A stretch of DNA of 60,038 bases from Leucobacter sp. cx-42 (GCF_014529985.1 NZ_JACVMU010000014.1:1-60038), one strand, 5' to 3'; shown: positions 1 through 9,098, counted from the stretch's first letter. The notes: a model not told the origin generated them from the letters alone. Made by a program: numbers and translations.

Positions 1-2
1 AG

Positions 3-119
3 GCTGAGATTCTGTTTATGCAGAACCAGCTCAATCGTCGCCCTCGGCAGACTTTGGAGTTTGCAACACCTGCTGAGACACTGAGTGAGTATCTCGCAGG
101 TGTTGCACTCACCGTCTGA
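3..119 (+). CDS. IS30-family transposase, C-terminal end (cut by window edge)
   Basis: An open frame entering from the left edge encodes the last 38 residues of a protein and stops at 117-119. It contains LNRRPRQTLEF followed by ATPAE, which matches the extreme C-terminus of IS30-type DDE transposases (family pattern: LN-x-RPRKTLG-W-x-TPAE). The catalytic residues and the other end of the element lie outside the window, so completeness cannot be judged. A short hairpin (GTTTCAT and ATGAAAC arms, 129-146) follows the stop and may belong to the element's end, but I could not identify a terminal inverted repeat or target duplication. The gene is convergent with trpB, whose stop lies 88 bp away. 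Confidence 0.75.
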   Translation, partial: AEILFMQNQLNRRPRQTLEFATPAETLSEYLAGVALTV

Positions 120-207
120 GACCGCCGTGTTTCATACGCATGAAACGGCCCGTCTCGACAGAAAGCGGCTGTTTCGCCGGTCTCGCCAGGTTGACGGCGA
201 GGCCAGG

Positions 208-1419
208 CTATGCCTGGCGCAGACGCTCCGCGACGAAGTCAACGTCCTTGTCGCCGCGACCCGAGAGGTTCGCGATGACGATCTGGTCTTTGCCGAGGGT
301 CGGTGCAAGCTTGATCACCTGTGCGAGTGCGTGCGACGACTCAAGCGCGGGAATGATGCCCTCCGTGCGGGTGAGCTGCTGGAACGCGTCGAGCGCCTCA
401 GCGTCGGTGACCGACACATACTCAACGCGGCCGAGCTCTGCGAGGTGCGCGTGCTGCGGGCCGACACCTGGGTAGTCGATGCCCGACGCGATCGAGTGCA
501 CTGCCGAGGGCTCACCATCAGCATCCTGGAGCACAACCGTGCGCATGCCGTGCAGCACGCCGGCAGTACCGAGCGTCATAGTTGCTGCGTGGCGATCCGA
601 CTCGAGGCCCTCACCTGCGGGCTCAACGCCCTGGATCTTGACCGACTCGTCATTCAGGAACGCGTCAAAGAGGCCCATGGCGTTCGATCCGCCACCGACT
701 GCCGCAACGAGGTAGTCAGGAAGCTTGCCCTCCTCAGCGAGAATCTGCTCGCGTGCCTCACGGCCGACAACCGACTGGAAGTCGCGCACCATCGACGGGT
801 ACGGGTGGGGTCCAACGACCGAGCCGATTGCGAAGAAGTACTCCTCGGGGTTTGCAGCGAAGACACCAAAAGCGGAGTCGACGGCTTCCTTCAGGGTCTT
901 GCCACCCTCTTCAACCGAGACAACCTTCGCGCCGAGCAGCTCCATGCGCACGACGTTCGGATGCTGCTTGGCGATATCAACCGCGCCCATGTGGATCTCA
1001 CACTTCAGGCCAGTGAGCGCAGCCGCGGTTGCGAGCGCAACACCGTGCTGGCCCGCACCGGTCTCAGCGATAAGGGTCTTCTTGCCCATACGCTTCGCGA
1101 GGAGCGCTTCGCCGAGGCAGTGGTTGATCTTGTGCGCACCGGTGTGGTTCAGATCCTCACGCTTGAGGTACACCTTTGCGCCACCGAGCTTCTCGGTGAG
1201 GTTACCTGCAAAGTACAGCAGTGAGGGGCGGCCTACGTACTTTGAGAGCAGCGCCTGGTACTCCGCCATGAAGGTCGGGTCGTTCTTCGCTTCGTCGTAT
1301 GCACGGGCAACCTCGGCGATGGGCTCGACGAGGAAGGGAGGCAACTCTGCCCCACCAAATTCGCCGAAGAAGCCGCTTGCGTCGGCGCGGTAGATGGAAG
1401 TTGATGTCGTATCGACCAT
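208..1419 (-). CDS. trpB: Tryptophan synthase beta subunit
   Basis: A 403-residue PLP enzyme that joins indole to L-serine to give L-tryptophan. The PLP-lysine motif HTGAHKIN (Lys97), the ETGAGQHG loop near residue 119 and the phosphate-binding GGGSNA are present, and the length is normal. The ATG at 1419 is chosen because AAGGAG lies 9 nt upstream; the frame is open further upstream, but that part overlaps the leader terminator. The gene stands alone: upstream is a trp leader with a terminator and then priA, and downstream is an IS30 element in the opposite direction where trpA would be expected. It either works with a trpA encoded elsewhere or mainly salvages indole. Attenuation by tryptophanyl-tRNA supply is likely. 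Confidence 0.95.
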   Translation of the reverse strand: MVDTTSTSIYRADASGFFGEFGGAELPPFLVEPIAEVARAYDEAKNDPTFMAEYQALLSKYVGRPSLLYFAGNLTEKLGGAKVYLKREDLNHTGAHKINHCLGEALLAKRMGKKTLIAETGAGQHGVALATAAALTGLKCEIHMGAVDIAKQHPNVVRMELLGAKVVSVEEGGKTLKEAVDSAFGVFAANPEEYFFAIGSVVGPHPYPSMVRDFQSVVGREAREQILAEEGKLPDYLVAAVGGGSNAMGLFDAFLNDESVKIQGVEPAGEGLESDRHAATMTLGTAGVLHGMRTVVLQDADGEPSAVHSIASGIDYPGVGPQHAHLAELGRVEYVSVTDAEALDAFQQLTRTEGIIPALESSHALAQVIKLAPTLGKDQIVIANLSGRGDKDVDFVAERLRQA

Positions 1420-1464
1420 GATCGATGACTCCTTGTTGTTGGGACCCGCCACCGGGTCGCGTAA

Positions 1465-1498
1465 CAAAAAGAAAACACCGCCCCTGGCGAGGCGGTGT
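1465..1498 (-). terminator. Attenuator terminator of the trp leader
   Basis: On the minus strand an 8-bp stem (ACACCGCC with GGCGGTGT, arms 1491-1498 and 1475-1482, 8-nt loop) is followed by a run of mostly T. It lies between the Trp-rich leader peptide and trpB, 46 bp before the start codon, where an attenuator terminator belongs. An upstream hairpin (GGCACGCC-TGAA-GGCGTGCC, 1528-1547) overlaps the leader stop codon; its second arm can also pair imperfectly with the terminator's first arm, so an antiterminator is plausible. Confidence 0.8.
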
Positions 1499-1536
1499 CG
1501 GTTTCGTTGTTTTTTAGCTCACGAACGGGCACGCCT

Positions 1537-1569
1537 TCAGGCGTGCCACCACTGACGGTTCATAAGCAT
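1537..1569 (-). CDS. trpL: trp operon leader peptide with tandem Trp codons
   Basis: A ten-codon frame reads MLMNRQWWHA and then stops; a second in-frame ATG at 1563 would give MNRQWWHA. Two adjacent TGG codons (1546-1551) directly precede the stop, the hallmark of a ribosome-stalling trp leader. No Shine-Dalgarno is visible, but GATAGT (1578-1583) ends 8 nt before the first ATG and could be a -10 box giving a leaderless start. A hairpin covering the Trp codons and a downstream terminator complete a classical attenuator in front of trpB. Confidence 0.75.
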   Translation of the reverse strand: MLMNRQWWHA

Positions 1570-1609
1570 GTGTGAAGACTATCACGCGATTTCTGAAAAC
1601 GGGACGGAT

Positions 1610-3721
1610 CTAGCCGTCGAATACTCCGCGGTCGTCGAACCGCAGGCGCAGTGCCTCGGGTCGGGCGCGACCGGGAGCGCTCTTGCCGCGAGCTTTCGAG
1701 GATCCGCCTGCCGCATCAGCGACCAAAGCACCGCGCAACCGCTTCGCGATCTCGCCACCGCGGTTGTAGTCGAAGCGCACGATGGCGCGGCTGAGCTGCG
1801 GCGAGCCAGGCTCAGGCGGTAGCGCAGTCGGGCCGAGCACGTCATAGCCGGTGACCGCGGGATTCTTCTCAAGTGTGTCGAGTGCGCGGTCAATTTCGGC
1901 CCGACCACCGGACACACTCACAACGCGCACCGCTGGCGGGTACCGCAGCTGCTGGCGATCGCGCAGCTCGTGCCGGAGCCACTCGTCCGTACGTCCAGAC
2001 ACGAACGCCTGCACAACGTCGCCACCACCGGAGGCCATAATGCACACGCCGTCGGGGTTCGCGAGGGCCGCAGCATTCTCCCACCAGCGCAGGCAGTCTT
2101 CGCCGGCACGCAGGTGCGGGAGACCGAGCAAGCGTTCAGCGTCGAGCAGCACCACCGCACGGTAGCCGCCAGCAGCGAGCGGTTCAGCTCCGCGGGTCGC
2201 GACGACAAGGGCTGGGCGCGCATCAACGCTCTCGCGCGGATGTTCACCGTCACTCAGCAGCACCCGGAAACCCTTGAACTGCTGCTCAAACTGCTCAACC
2301 GTGCGACCTGAACCCATGCCGCGTTCCTGCAGCTGGCGACCATCACAGGTCGGGCACTGCCACTTCACGGGCGGCTCACCGCACCAACGACACGCAGCAC
2401 GACCAGCGGCACGGAACCCAATCGGCCCCGCACACGCGCCGCAGCGCGCGAGATCGTTGCAATCAGCACACACCGCAACGGGCGCGTAGCCCGCGGTCGC
2501 CACCTGCACGAGCACCGGGCCGGTGCGCAATGCCTTGCGAATCTCGCGCGCAACGAACTCTGGGACACGACCGGCGAATGCGTCAGGCGCGAGCGCAGAG
2601 TCTGCGTGCACCACACGCGTACGCCGCGGTGGATTCACTTGCGCGTCAACGTAGCCGATCTCAATCAGCCGCTGCACATCAGTGCTGCGGGCGTGCGAGG
2701 CGAAGAACAGGCCTGCGCCGCTCTGACCAGCACGCACGAGCGCGGCGTCGCGCGCGTGCACGTACGGGGCAAGCGGTTCAGAAAGCAGTGAGTCGCCGTC
2801 ATCCCAGAAGATCACGGCGCCAAGATTGTGTGCCGGCGCATACACGGCGGATCGGTTTCCCGCGATAATTCGAGGGGTCTTGTCGAGCGCGCGCAAGAAG
2901 CTCGCGTACCGCTCACCGTTCGACTGGCGGGAATCAACGCGCACAGTCTCGTCGTGGCCGATCGCCGCGAGCGCATCGAGCAGCTGATCTTGATCACGGT
3001 AGTCAGGAGCGACCAGAATGACGCTCTTGTCCTGCGCATAGACCTCAACCGCGAGCTTGGCGAGCTGCAGCGCCCAGCCACCAACCCACTCGCCCGTTTC
3101 AAGACGTTCAGGGCCGTGCGAAACGGTCATCGCAAGCCGAGCACCGGAGCACAGTTGAGTCGCGATCCGCGCCTCTGTTGAACGCTCGCCTGCTGCCGGC
3201 GCAGCATCGCCGTCGAGCGGCAGTTCTGCCGGCGCCGTCGCTCCTGCTGCGATCTCCGCACCGCCATCGCCGAGAGCGCCGTCGCCACCGATAGCTGCGT
3301 GCACCTCGGTCGCAGCGATACCCGCAGCGATGTGCTTCTTCTCCACGCGCACCTGACGCCCGGGAATTGCGAGTCGCAGAATGTCGCCAGCGGATCCGCC
3401 CGCGCGATCCGCTACTGCACGTGCAAGATGCCACACCTCGGGCGTCAGCAGCGGGACATCACCGACGAGATCGGTGATGGGTGAGAGCTGGCCCTTGAAC
3501 TCGCTTGCTGCAGCGAACCCAATGACCCACCCAAACGTATTGCGACTGCTTGACCTGAACGGCACCCGGATTCGCTGGCCGACCTTGATGGTGTCGACCA
3601 GTTCCTCCGGGATGCCGTAATCAAACAGATGGTCGAGTTGCGGCAGCGCTGAATCCAGCAGTACCTGCGCAACCCGTCTCGTGCCGGGCGCCTCTGCCAG
3701 CTGACATGAACACCCGGTCAT
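1610..3721 (-). CDS. priA: Primosomal protein N' (PriA), helicase-inactive actinobacterial type
   Basis: A 703-residue PriA homologue that would recognise stalled forks and help reload the replicative helicase. The eight zinc-binding cysteines are intact (Cys418, 421, 427, 430, 444, 447, 456, 459), and the N-terminal 3'-DNA-binding region is recognisable (LDHLFDYGIPEEL). The helicase core is degenerate: the position of the Walker A loop (about residues 200-208) reads SHGPERLE with no GKT/GKS, and the DEEH box is replaced by WDDGD (306-310). ATP-driven unwinding is therefore unlikely, as known for other actinobacterial PriA proteins. The ATG lies 5 bp after the metK stop, so the two genes are probably co-transcribed. 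Confidence 0.9.
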   Translation of the reverse strand: MTGCSCQLAEAPGTRRVAQVLLDSALPQLDHLFDYGIPEELVDTIKVGQRIRVPFRSSSRNTFGWVIGFAAASEFKGQLSPITDLVGDVPLLTPEVWHLARAVADRAGGSAGDILRLAIPGRQVRVEKKHIAAGIAATEVHAAIGGDGALGDGGAEIAAGATAPAELPLDGDAAPAAGERSTEARIATQLCSGARLAMTVSHGPERLETGEWVGGWALQLAKLAVEVYAQDKSVILVAPDYRDQDQLLDALAAIGHDETVRVDSRQSNGERYASFLRALDKTPRIIAGNRSAVYAPAHNLGAVIFWDDGDSLLSEPLAPYVHARDAALVRAGQSGAGLFFASHARSTDVQRLIEIGYVDAQVNPPRRTRVVHADSALAPDAFAGRVPEFVAREIRKALRTGPVLVQVATAGYAPVAVCADCNDLARCGACAGPIGFRAAGRAACRWCGEPPVKWQCPTCDGRQLQERGMGSGRTVEQFEQQFKGFRVLLSDGEHPRESVDARPALVVATRGAEPLAAGGYRAVVLLDAERLLGLPHLRAGEDCLRWWENAAALANPDGVCIMASGGGDVVQAFVSGRTDEWLRHELRDRQQLRYPPAVRVVSVSGGRAEIDRALDTLEKNPAVTGYDVLGPTALPPEPGSPQLSRAIVRFDYNRGGEIAKRLRGALVADAAGGSSKARGKSAPGRARPEALRLRFDDRGVFDG

Positions 3722-3726
3722 GCTGG

Positions 3727-4914
3727 TTAGAGACCCGCAGCTGCTCGCAGCTCGTCAACGCGCGGGGTTGCTTCCCACGTGAAGTCAGGCAACTCGCGGC
3801 CGAAGTGGCCGTATGCGCTCGTCTGCGCAAAGATCGGACGAAGCAGGTCGAGGTCACGGATGATCGCGAGCGGACGCAGGTCGAAGACCTGGCGGACAGC
3901 CGCCTCGATGCGCTCGCGGGGCACGGTCTCGGTGCCGAAGGTCTCGACATAGAGACCCACGGGCTCAGCAACGCCGATTGCGTATGCAACCTGCAGCTCG
4001 GCACGCTTCGCGAGGCCAGCGCGCACAACGTGCTTTGCCACCCAGCGCATTGCATAGGCTGCCGAACGGTCAACCTTCGACGCGTCTTTACCGCTGAACG
4101 CGCCACCGCCGTGACGGCTCGCGCCACCGTAGGTGTCGATGATGATCTTGCGGCCGGTGAGGCCGGCATCACCCATGGGGCCGCCAACAACGAAGGGGCC
4201 AGCCGGGTTGATGAAGAGGGTGGCGTCTTCGCTCGGCAACTCCACGCGGCCAAGCACCGGGCGGATCACCTCGCGGATCACCGCATCGCGCAGTGCGGGC
4301 TGCGAGATATCTGCGCCGTGCTGGGTCGAGACAACGATGGCCTCAATCGACGCAGCGCGATCGCCATCGTAGCCAACGGTGACCTGAGTCTTACCGTCGG
4401 GACGCAGCTCGGGAATGATGCCTTCCTTGCGCACGAACGCAAGGCGCTCCGCAAGGCGGTGCGAGATCCAGCTCGGAAGGGGCTGCAGCTCAGGAGTCTC
4501 ATCGGTCGCGTAACCGAACATGATGCCCTGGTCACCAGCGCCCTGGCGGCTCAGCTCGTCGACCTCTGCGCCCTCACGAGCTTCAAGCGAGGTATCAACA
4601 CCATCAGCAATGTCTGGCGACTGCTGGCCGATCGAAACCGAGACGCCACACGACGAGCCGTCAAAGCCCATATCGGAGCTGGTGTAACCGATCTCACGCA
4701 CAGCGTCGCGCACGAGCTGCGGAATCTCGACGTACCCGGTGGTGTTCACTTCACCCGCAACGTGCACGAGGCCGGTGGTCACGAGGGTCTCAACAGCGAC
4801 GCGTGCGCCGGAGTCCTGCTCGAGCATGGCATCAAGGATCGTGTCAGAGATACGATCGCAGATCTTGTCGGGGTGTCCTTCGGTAACCGATTCCGAAGTG
4901 AACTGACGCAGCAC
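3727..4914 (-). CDS. metK: S-adenosylmethionine synthase
   Basis: A 395-residue methionine adenosyltransferase that makes SAM from methionine and ATP. It carries the N-terminal GHPDK motif, [12 protein letters not shown] and the P-loop GGGAFSGKD, and has the usual family length. I chose the GTG at 4914 ([17 protein letters not shown]) because AAGGAG sits 4 nt upstream and homologues begin here; the longer open frame extends into a hairpin. rpoZ lies upstream and priA directly downstream, the conserved actinobacterial order, except that coaBC, usually found between rpoZ and metK, is missing. I saw no SAM riboswitch in the short leader. Confidence 0.95.
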   Translation of the reverse strand: MLRQFTSESVTEGHPDKICDRISDTILDAMLEQDSGARVAVETLVTTGLVHVAGEVNTTGYVEIPQLVRDAVREIGYTSSDMGFDGSSCGVSVSIGQQSPDIADGVDTSLEAREGAEVDELSRQGAGDQGIMFGYATDETPELQPLPSWISHRLAERLAFVRKEGIIPELRPDGKTQVTVGYDGDRAASIEAIVVSTQHGADISQPALRDAVIREVIRPVLGRVELPSEDATLFINPAGPFVVGGPMGDAGLTGRKIIIDTYGGASRHGGGAFSGKDASKVDRSAAYAMRWVAKHVVRAGLAKRAELQVAYAIGVAEPVGLYVETFGTETVPRERIEAAVRQVFDLRPLAIIRDLDLLRPIFAQTSAYGHFGRELPDFTWEATPRVDELRAAAGL

Positions 4915-4965
4915 GGTGCTCCTTAGATAGGTGGTGGGTGCGAGACGCCGCCCGCTGAAAAGCCG

Positions 4966-4999
4966 GTGGCGCCGGTACCTCAAGGGTATCCGGCGCCAC
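4966..4999 (-). other. Strong hairpin between rpoZ and metK
   Basis: The arms GTGGCGCCGG (4966-4975) and CCGGCGCCAC (4990-4999) pair perfectly, and TACC/GGTA extends the stem inward past one bulge. On the minus strand no T-run follows, so it is more likely an intercistronic stabilising or processing hairpin, or a weak terminator after rpoZ, than a full stop for transcription into metK. Confidence 0.5.
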
Positions 5000-5037
5000 T
5001 GACAGTGACGCTCAGAGCGCCACAAGACGAAGAAATG

Positions 5038-5292
5038 TTACGCCGAACGACGCTTCATCTCGAGCTTGTCCTCAACGATCTCGTGCAGCGCGATCGAGAG
5101 CGGCTTGTCGTCAACTGCCGACTCAACGAGCGGTCCGACGTTATCGAACAGATTGCCGTCGTGGAGATCGGAGTAGTAATCGTTGATCTGGCGCGCACGC
5201 TGTGCGGCGAAGATCACCAGTGCGTACTTCGAATCGACCTTCTCGAGAAGGTCGTCGATGGGTGGGTCGATAATGCCGTTCACATTGGCCAT
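5038..5292 (-). CDS. rpoZ: RNA polymerase omega subunit
   Basis: An 84-residue protein that helps fold and hold the beta-prime subunit of RNA polymerase. The core [20 protein letters not shown] followed by AAQRARQIN and the C-terminal [10 protein letters not shown] match actinobacterial omega. The ATG at 5292 is preceded by GAGGAG about 9 nt upstream; the longer open frame beyond it has no support. gmk, the usual upstream neighbour, is absent, and the next gene is a divergent thioesterase. A -10-like TAGAAT lies 30 bp upstream of the start, so this gene probably heads the rpoZ-metK-priA unit. Confidence 0.95.
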   Translation of the reverse strand: MANVNGIIDPPIDDLLEKVDSKYALVIFAAQRARQINDYYSDLHDGNLFDNVGPLVESAVDDKPLSIALHEIVEDKLEMKRRSA

Positions 5293-5321
5293 GGGGACAC
5301 TCTCCTCTGGTAGACCTTGAC

Positions 5322-5327
5322 ATTCTA
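5322..5327 (-). promoter_or_regulatory. Candidate -10 box for rpoZ
   Basis: TAGAAT on the minus strand, ending 29 bp before the rpoZ ATG, fits the actinobacterial TANNNT consensus and would give a short leader containing the Shine-Dalgarno sequence. A convincing -35 box is not visible at 17 bp; a TCGACG-like sequence lies somewhat further upstream. Confidence 0.4.
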
Positions 5328-5468
5328 GCCGAGTCAAACCGAAAACGTCGACGCGCCACCCTCGGCTTCTGGGTTTCACCCACGCTTCTTTCCCGCACAC
5401 CAGCCGATAAACTGGCCACATCTCGCGCTTCACGCACCAGCGACCGCGCGGCAACAAGGAGAAACGTC

Positions 5469-6341
5469 ATGACGCAATTCGTTGTTCCAGATCTCGTCGA
5501 GATGCTCAGTGTCGTCGATGCGGGAGCCCGCACGAGTTCAGACATCCTCACCGGCCCGCCATTCCCCACGCCACACGGGCGCGCGTTCGGCGGTCAAGTC
5601 ATGGGCCAGGCGATCGCGGCCGCAGGCACGACTACGAGCACGGATCATCGCGTGCATTCCATGCACGGCTACTTCCTGCGCCCGGGTGTTGCCGATGAAC
5701 GCATGACCTTCGAGGTCACGCCTCTGCATGACGGCCGCTCGTTTGCTACCCGCCGCGTTCAGGCATATCAGGACGGTCGTGAGGTCATGGCGATGATCGC
5801 ATCGTTCCAGATCGAATCCGAGGGCCTTGAGCACCAGACTCCCTACGACATGACCGGCATCACTCCCCCTGAGGCACTGCCATCGGTGTGGGAGAAGTAT
5901 GGCCACCTCGCCGATAGCGGACGCGCGTCGTGGATCCTCGCACGTCCGTTCGACTTCCGATACGTCGAGAGCGACACCCTCCTGAAGGTCGAAGAGAAGA
6001 CGGGCTACCAGCGCGTCTGGATGCGCGCACGCGACACGATGCCCGACGGAGACATGCTGCACGCCGCAGCGCTCACCTTTGCGAGCGATTACGTCCTCAT
6101 CGAGCCAGTCCTGCGCCGCCACGGTATCCCCTGGGCGACGCCCGGCTTCAAAGCAGCAAGCCTCGACCACGCAGTGTGGTTCCACCGCCCGTTCCGCGTC
6201 GACGAGTGGCTGCTCTACGAGCTCGACACCCCCGTCGCGAACAGCGGCCGCGGCCTCACGCAGGGCCGCTTCTACGACACGGCCGGTGAACTCGTGGCTA
6301 CGGTCGCACAGGAGTCAACGATCCGCCTCCCGCAGCGCTAG
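5469..6341 (+). CDS. tesB: Acyl-CoA thioesterase II
   Basis: A 290-residue double-hotdog thioesterase of the TesB family, which hydrolyses medium- and long-chain acyl-CoA to free fatty acid and CoA. Family landmarks are GRAFGGQVMGQA near residue 40, the HSMHGYFLRPG strand near residue 60 and the second-half LDHAVWFHRPFR with the downstream Q-G-R-FYD segment. The ATG at 5469 has AAGGAG 7 nt upstream. It diverges from rpoZ and is convergent with a second, unrelated single-hotdog thioesterase. Confidence 0.93.
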   Translation: MTQFVVPDLVEMLSVVDAGARTSSDILTGPPFPTPHGRAFGGQVMGQAIAAAGTTTSTDHRVHSMHGYFLRPGVADERMTFEVTPLHDGRSFATRRVQAYQDGREVMAMIASFQIESEGLEHQTPYDMTGITPPEALPSVWEKYGHLADSGRASWILARPFDFRYVESDTLLKVEEKTGYQRVWMRARDTMPDGDMLHAAALTFASDYVLIEPVLRRHGIPWATPGFKAASLDHAVWFHRPFRVDEWLLYELDTPVANSGRGLTQGRFYDTAGELVATVAQESTIRLPQR

Positions 6342-6415
6342 GCACTCGCGCGCGAAGTAGCACTCGCGCGCACGCAGCTCACTGCACGGAGAAACGGCAA
6401 CGCCGCTCCGCTCGC

Positions 6416-6880
6416 CTATCGGCGCAGCGTGAGCGGCGTATCTGTCCACGGCTCCACCGACGCGCGTCCTTCAGCGGACAAGCGAGTGGGCCGCAGCGTG
6501 AGCCCGTCGACGATCACCACGGTGGTGATCGCGCGGGCTACAACGGTGCGTTCTGGCTGTGCACCATCAAGCACCTCATAGTGAACTTCGAGGCTTGATC
6601 CCCCGAGCTTGCCGATCCACATTTCAATGGTGACCGGGTGCTCCGAGTACTCAAGCACTCGCAGAAACTCGATTTGCTGGCCGGCAACAAGCATCTTGGG
6701 GCCGTCGGGGGTATCCCCGCGGAAATGCTTCTCCATGCCGGTCTGTTCGCGACCGGAGCCGAGCCAGAAGAGGCGCACGCGCGCTTCCTCAAGGTACCGA
6801 GCAAAGGTCACGTTATTCACGTGCCCGTAGGCATCTTGGTCTGCCCACCTCAGTTCAAGGTCGATATGCGCGCGCGCCAT
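6416..6880 (-). CDS. Single-hotdog acyl-CoA thioesterase (YbgC/FcbC-like)
   Basis: A 154-residue 4HBT-type hotdog protein. The N-terminal RWADQDAYGHVNN carries the acidic residue and the GHVNN signature of YbgC/FcbC thioesterases, followed by the helix ARYLEEARVRLFW. The acyl substrate cannot be predicted from sequence. The start MARAHIDLELRW gives a normal family length. It lies 26 bp upstream of... the ettA stop in the same direction, so both may be on one transcript, and it converges with tesB. Confidence 0.88.
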   Translation of the reverse strand: MARAHIDLELRWADQDAYGHVNNVTFARYLEEARVRLFWLGSGREQTGMEKHFRGDTPDGPKMLVAGQQIEFLRVLEYSEHPVTIEMWIGKLGGSSLEVHYEVLDGAQPERTVVARAITTVVIVDGLTLRPTRLSAEGRASVEPWTDTPLTLRR

Positions 6881-6906
6881 CTTCTGTGCTCAATCCGTGC
6901 GACTGA

Positions 6907-8586
6907 TTAGTCGCGGGTCAGCTTGCGGTAGTGGCTGCGCGAAGGCTTAGCAGCGTCTGCGCCGAGGCGCTCTACCTTGTTTGCCTCGTACGCCTCGAAG
7001 TTACCCTCGAACCAGTACCAGTCAGACGGGTTCTCTTCGGTGCCTTCGTACGCAAGAATGTGCGTCGCGATGCGGTCGAGGAACCAGCGGTCGTGCGTAA
7101 TGACCACTGCACAGCCAGGGAACTCGAGCAGTGCGTTCTCAAGCGACTGCAGGGTCTCAACGTCGAGGTCGTTCGTCGGCTCATCGAGGAGCAGGAGGTT
7201 GCCGCCCTGCTTCAGCGTGAGCGCGAGGTTCAGACGGTTGCGCTCACCACCGGAGAGCACGCCAGCCTTCTTCTGCTGGTCCGGTCCCTTGAAGCCGAAC
7301 TTCGACACGTAGGCACGCGACGGAATCTCGGTCTTGCCAACGGTGATGATGTCGAGGCCGTCCGACACAACTTCCCAGAGGTTCTTCTCGGGGTCGATGT
7401 TTGCACGGTTCTGATCGACGTAGCTGATCTGAACGGTCTCGCCGATCTTCAGCTCGCCACCGTCGAGAGGCTCGAGGCCAACGATGGTCTTGAAGAGCGT
7501 GGTCTTACCCACACCGTTCGGGCCGATGACACCGACGATGCCGTTCGGCGGCAGGCTGAACGACAGGCCATCGATGAGCGTCCGGCCGTCGAAGCCCTTG
7601 ACGAGATCCTTTGCCTCGATGACCACGTTGCCAAGGCGGGGGCCAGCGGGGATCTGGATCTCTTCGAAGTCGAGCTTCCTGGTGCGCTCAGCCTCAGCAG
7701 CCATCTCCTCGTAGCGAGCAAGACGTGCCTTCGACTTGGTCTGGCGACCCTTTGCGCTCGAGCGAACCCACTCAAGCTCTTCCTTCAGGCGCTTCGCAAG
7801 CTTCGCGTCCTTCTTGCCCTGGATGTCGAGACGCTCGGCCTTCTTCTCCAGGTAGGTCGAGTAGTTGCCCTCGTAGGGGTAGAGACGACCGCGGTCGACC
7901 TCCGCGATCCACTCGGCAACGTTGTCGAGGAAGTAACGGTCGTGCGTAATCGCGATGACTGCGCCGGGGTACTTCTGGAGGTGCTGCTCGAGCCAGAGCA
8001 CACTCTCAGCGTCAAGGTGGTTGGTGGGCTCATCGAGGAGGAGCAGGTCAGGCTTCTGGAGGAGAAGCTTCGTCAGTGCGACGCGACGCTTCTCACCACC
8101 TGAAAGGTTCGACACCGATGCTTCAGCAGGCGGAGTACGCAGAGCGTCCATTGCCTGTGCGAGCTGGTTGTCGAGATCCCAGCCGTCAGCAGCGTCGATC
8201 TCTTCCTGCAGCGTGCCCATCTCAGCGAGGAGCGCGTCGAAGTCAGCGTCAGGCTCAGCCATGAGCGCCGAGATCTCGTTGAAACGGTCGACCTTCGCCT
8301 TGATCGCGATGCCGTCCTGGATGTTCTCCAGCACAGTCTTCGTCTCATCAAGCTCGGGCTCCTGCATGAGGATGCCGACCGTGTACCCCGGGGTGAGCAT
8401 TGCTTCACCATTCGAGGGAGTGTCAAGCCCGGCCATGATCTTCAAAATCGTCGACTTACCGGCACCGTTCGGGCCGACCATACCGATTTTCGCGCCGGGC
8501 AGGAACGACATCGTCACGTCATCGAGAATGAGCTTTTCGCCGACCGCCTTGCGCGCGCGAACCATCTGGTAAATGTACTCAGCCAT
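6907..8586 (-). CDS. ettA: Energy-dependent translational throttle protein EttA (ABC-F ATPase)
   Basis: A 559-residue soluble ABC-F protein with two ATPase cassettes and no membrane segments. Cassette 1 has Walker A GPNGAGKST (residues 38-46), LSGGEKRR and LLLLDEPTNHLD; cassette 2 has GPNGVGKTT, LSGGERNR and LLLLDEPTNDLD. The linker between them is charged and basic, as in EttA, which binds the ribosomal E site and gates the first peptide bond according to ATP/ADP ratio. The start MAEYIYQMVRARK is the family start; its Shine-Dalgarno is weak. ssb and a small lipoprotein lie upstream, a neighbourhood seen in other actinobacteria. Confidence 0.96.
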   Translation of the reverse strand: MAEYIYQMVRARKAVGEKLILDDVTMSFLPGAKIGMVGPNGAGKSTILKIMAGLDTPSNGEAMLTPGYTVGILMQEPELDETKTVLENIQDGIAIKAKVDRFNEISALMAEPDADFDALLAEMGTLQEEIDAADGWDLDNQLAQAMDALRTPPAEASVSNLSGGEKRRVALTKLLLQKPDLLLLDEPTNHLDAESVLWLEQHLQKYPGAVIAITHDRYFLDNVAEWIAEVDRGRLYPYEGNYSTYLEKKAERLDIQGKKDAKLAKRLKEELEWVRSSAKGRQTKSKARLARYEEMAAEAERTRKLDFEEIQIPAGPRLGNVVIEAKDLVKGFDGRTLIDGLSFSLPPNGIVGVIGPNGVGKTTLFKTIVGLEPLDGGELKIGETVQISYVDQNRANIDPEKNLWEVVSDGLDIITVGKTEIPSRAYVSKFGFKGPDQQKKAGVLSGGERNRLNLALTLKQGGNLLLLDEPTNDLDVETLQSLENALLEFPGCAVVITHDRWFLDRIATHILAYEGTEENPSDWYWFEGNFEAYEANKVERLGADAAKPSRSHYRKLTRD

Positions 8587-8597
8587 GGTTCACAAGC

Positions 8598-9098
8598 CTA
8601 CCAATCGATTACGCGAGTCTGGCCAATTAGACAGATGTCGTTATTGGGTCCGACTGCCGGGTCAACACGCGCGACGAACGAACGGTCCTCCGTCATGACC
8701 TGACCGAGGAGGCACGAGTCATCAATCTTCACCGACACGTAGATAGCGTCAGCAACGAGATCGGTCTTCGTCTTGTCGAACGAGACCTGCATGTTTTCGC
8801 GCGGGAATCCGGCTTCAATCACCGCAGTGGAGACCTGCTGGCCACGAACTTCCTCGGCGCCTTCGGAGAAGCCACGGAGCACCTCGGTGAAGTAGGGCAG
8901 ATTCTCTTCCGCCGACCCGTCTGGCACCAGTTCAGGGGCAACCTCGGGAACTGGCGCAGTTTCACGCTCAGGCGTGTTGGGCACCGGCCCTGCAAGCAAC
9001 GCACATGAGCTGAGCGTGACTGCGGCGAGCGCGGCAATGATTCCCGCTCCGGTGCGGCGGATCGTCTTCGCACGGTTTGAAGTCTTCACGCGACCCAT
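8598..9098 (-). CDS. Small secreted lipoprotein, DUF6993-like
   Basis: A 166-residue predicted lipoprotein. A basic N-terminus (KTSNRAKTIRR) precedes a hydrophobic stretch and the lipobox LSSC near residue 29, so the mature protein would be lipid-anchored outside the cell. The C-terminal half, with LPYF, AIEAGF-like and two cysteines in CLLGQ and CLIGQ contexts, resembles the uncharacterised DUF6993 family of Microbacteriaceae (recognised from memory). The ATG at 9098 is preferred because it gives a proper signal peptide; no strong ribosome-binding site is visible. No function can be assigned. Confidence 0.75.
   Translation of the reverse strand: MGRVKTSNRAKTIRRTGAGIIAALAAVTLSSCALLAGPVPNTPERETAPVPEVAPELVPDGSAEENLPYFTEVLRGFSEGAEEVRGQQVSTAVIEAGFPRENMQVSFDKTKTDLVADAIYVSVKIDDSCLLGQVMTEDRSFVARVDPAVGPNNDICLIGQTRVIDW

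Noticed and set aside
129..146. GTTTCAT/ATGAAAC hairpin as the IS30 terminal repeat
   Set aside because: No matching left end is available in the window, so a terminal repeat cannot be shown.
85..1224. 379-codon open frame on the plus strand opposite trpB
   Set aside because: Antisense shadow of a conserved gene caused by GC-rich codon bias; no domain and no ribosome-binding site.
4915..5037. Possible SAM riboswitch before metK
   Set aside because: The leader is short and shows one simple hairpin, not a SAM-I, SAM-II or SAM-IV architecture.
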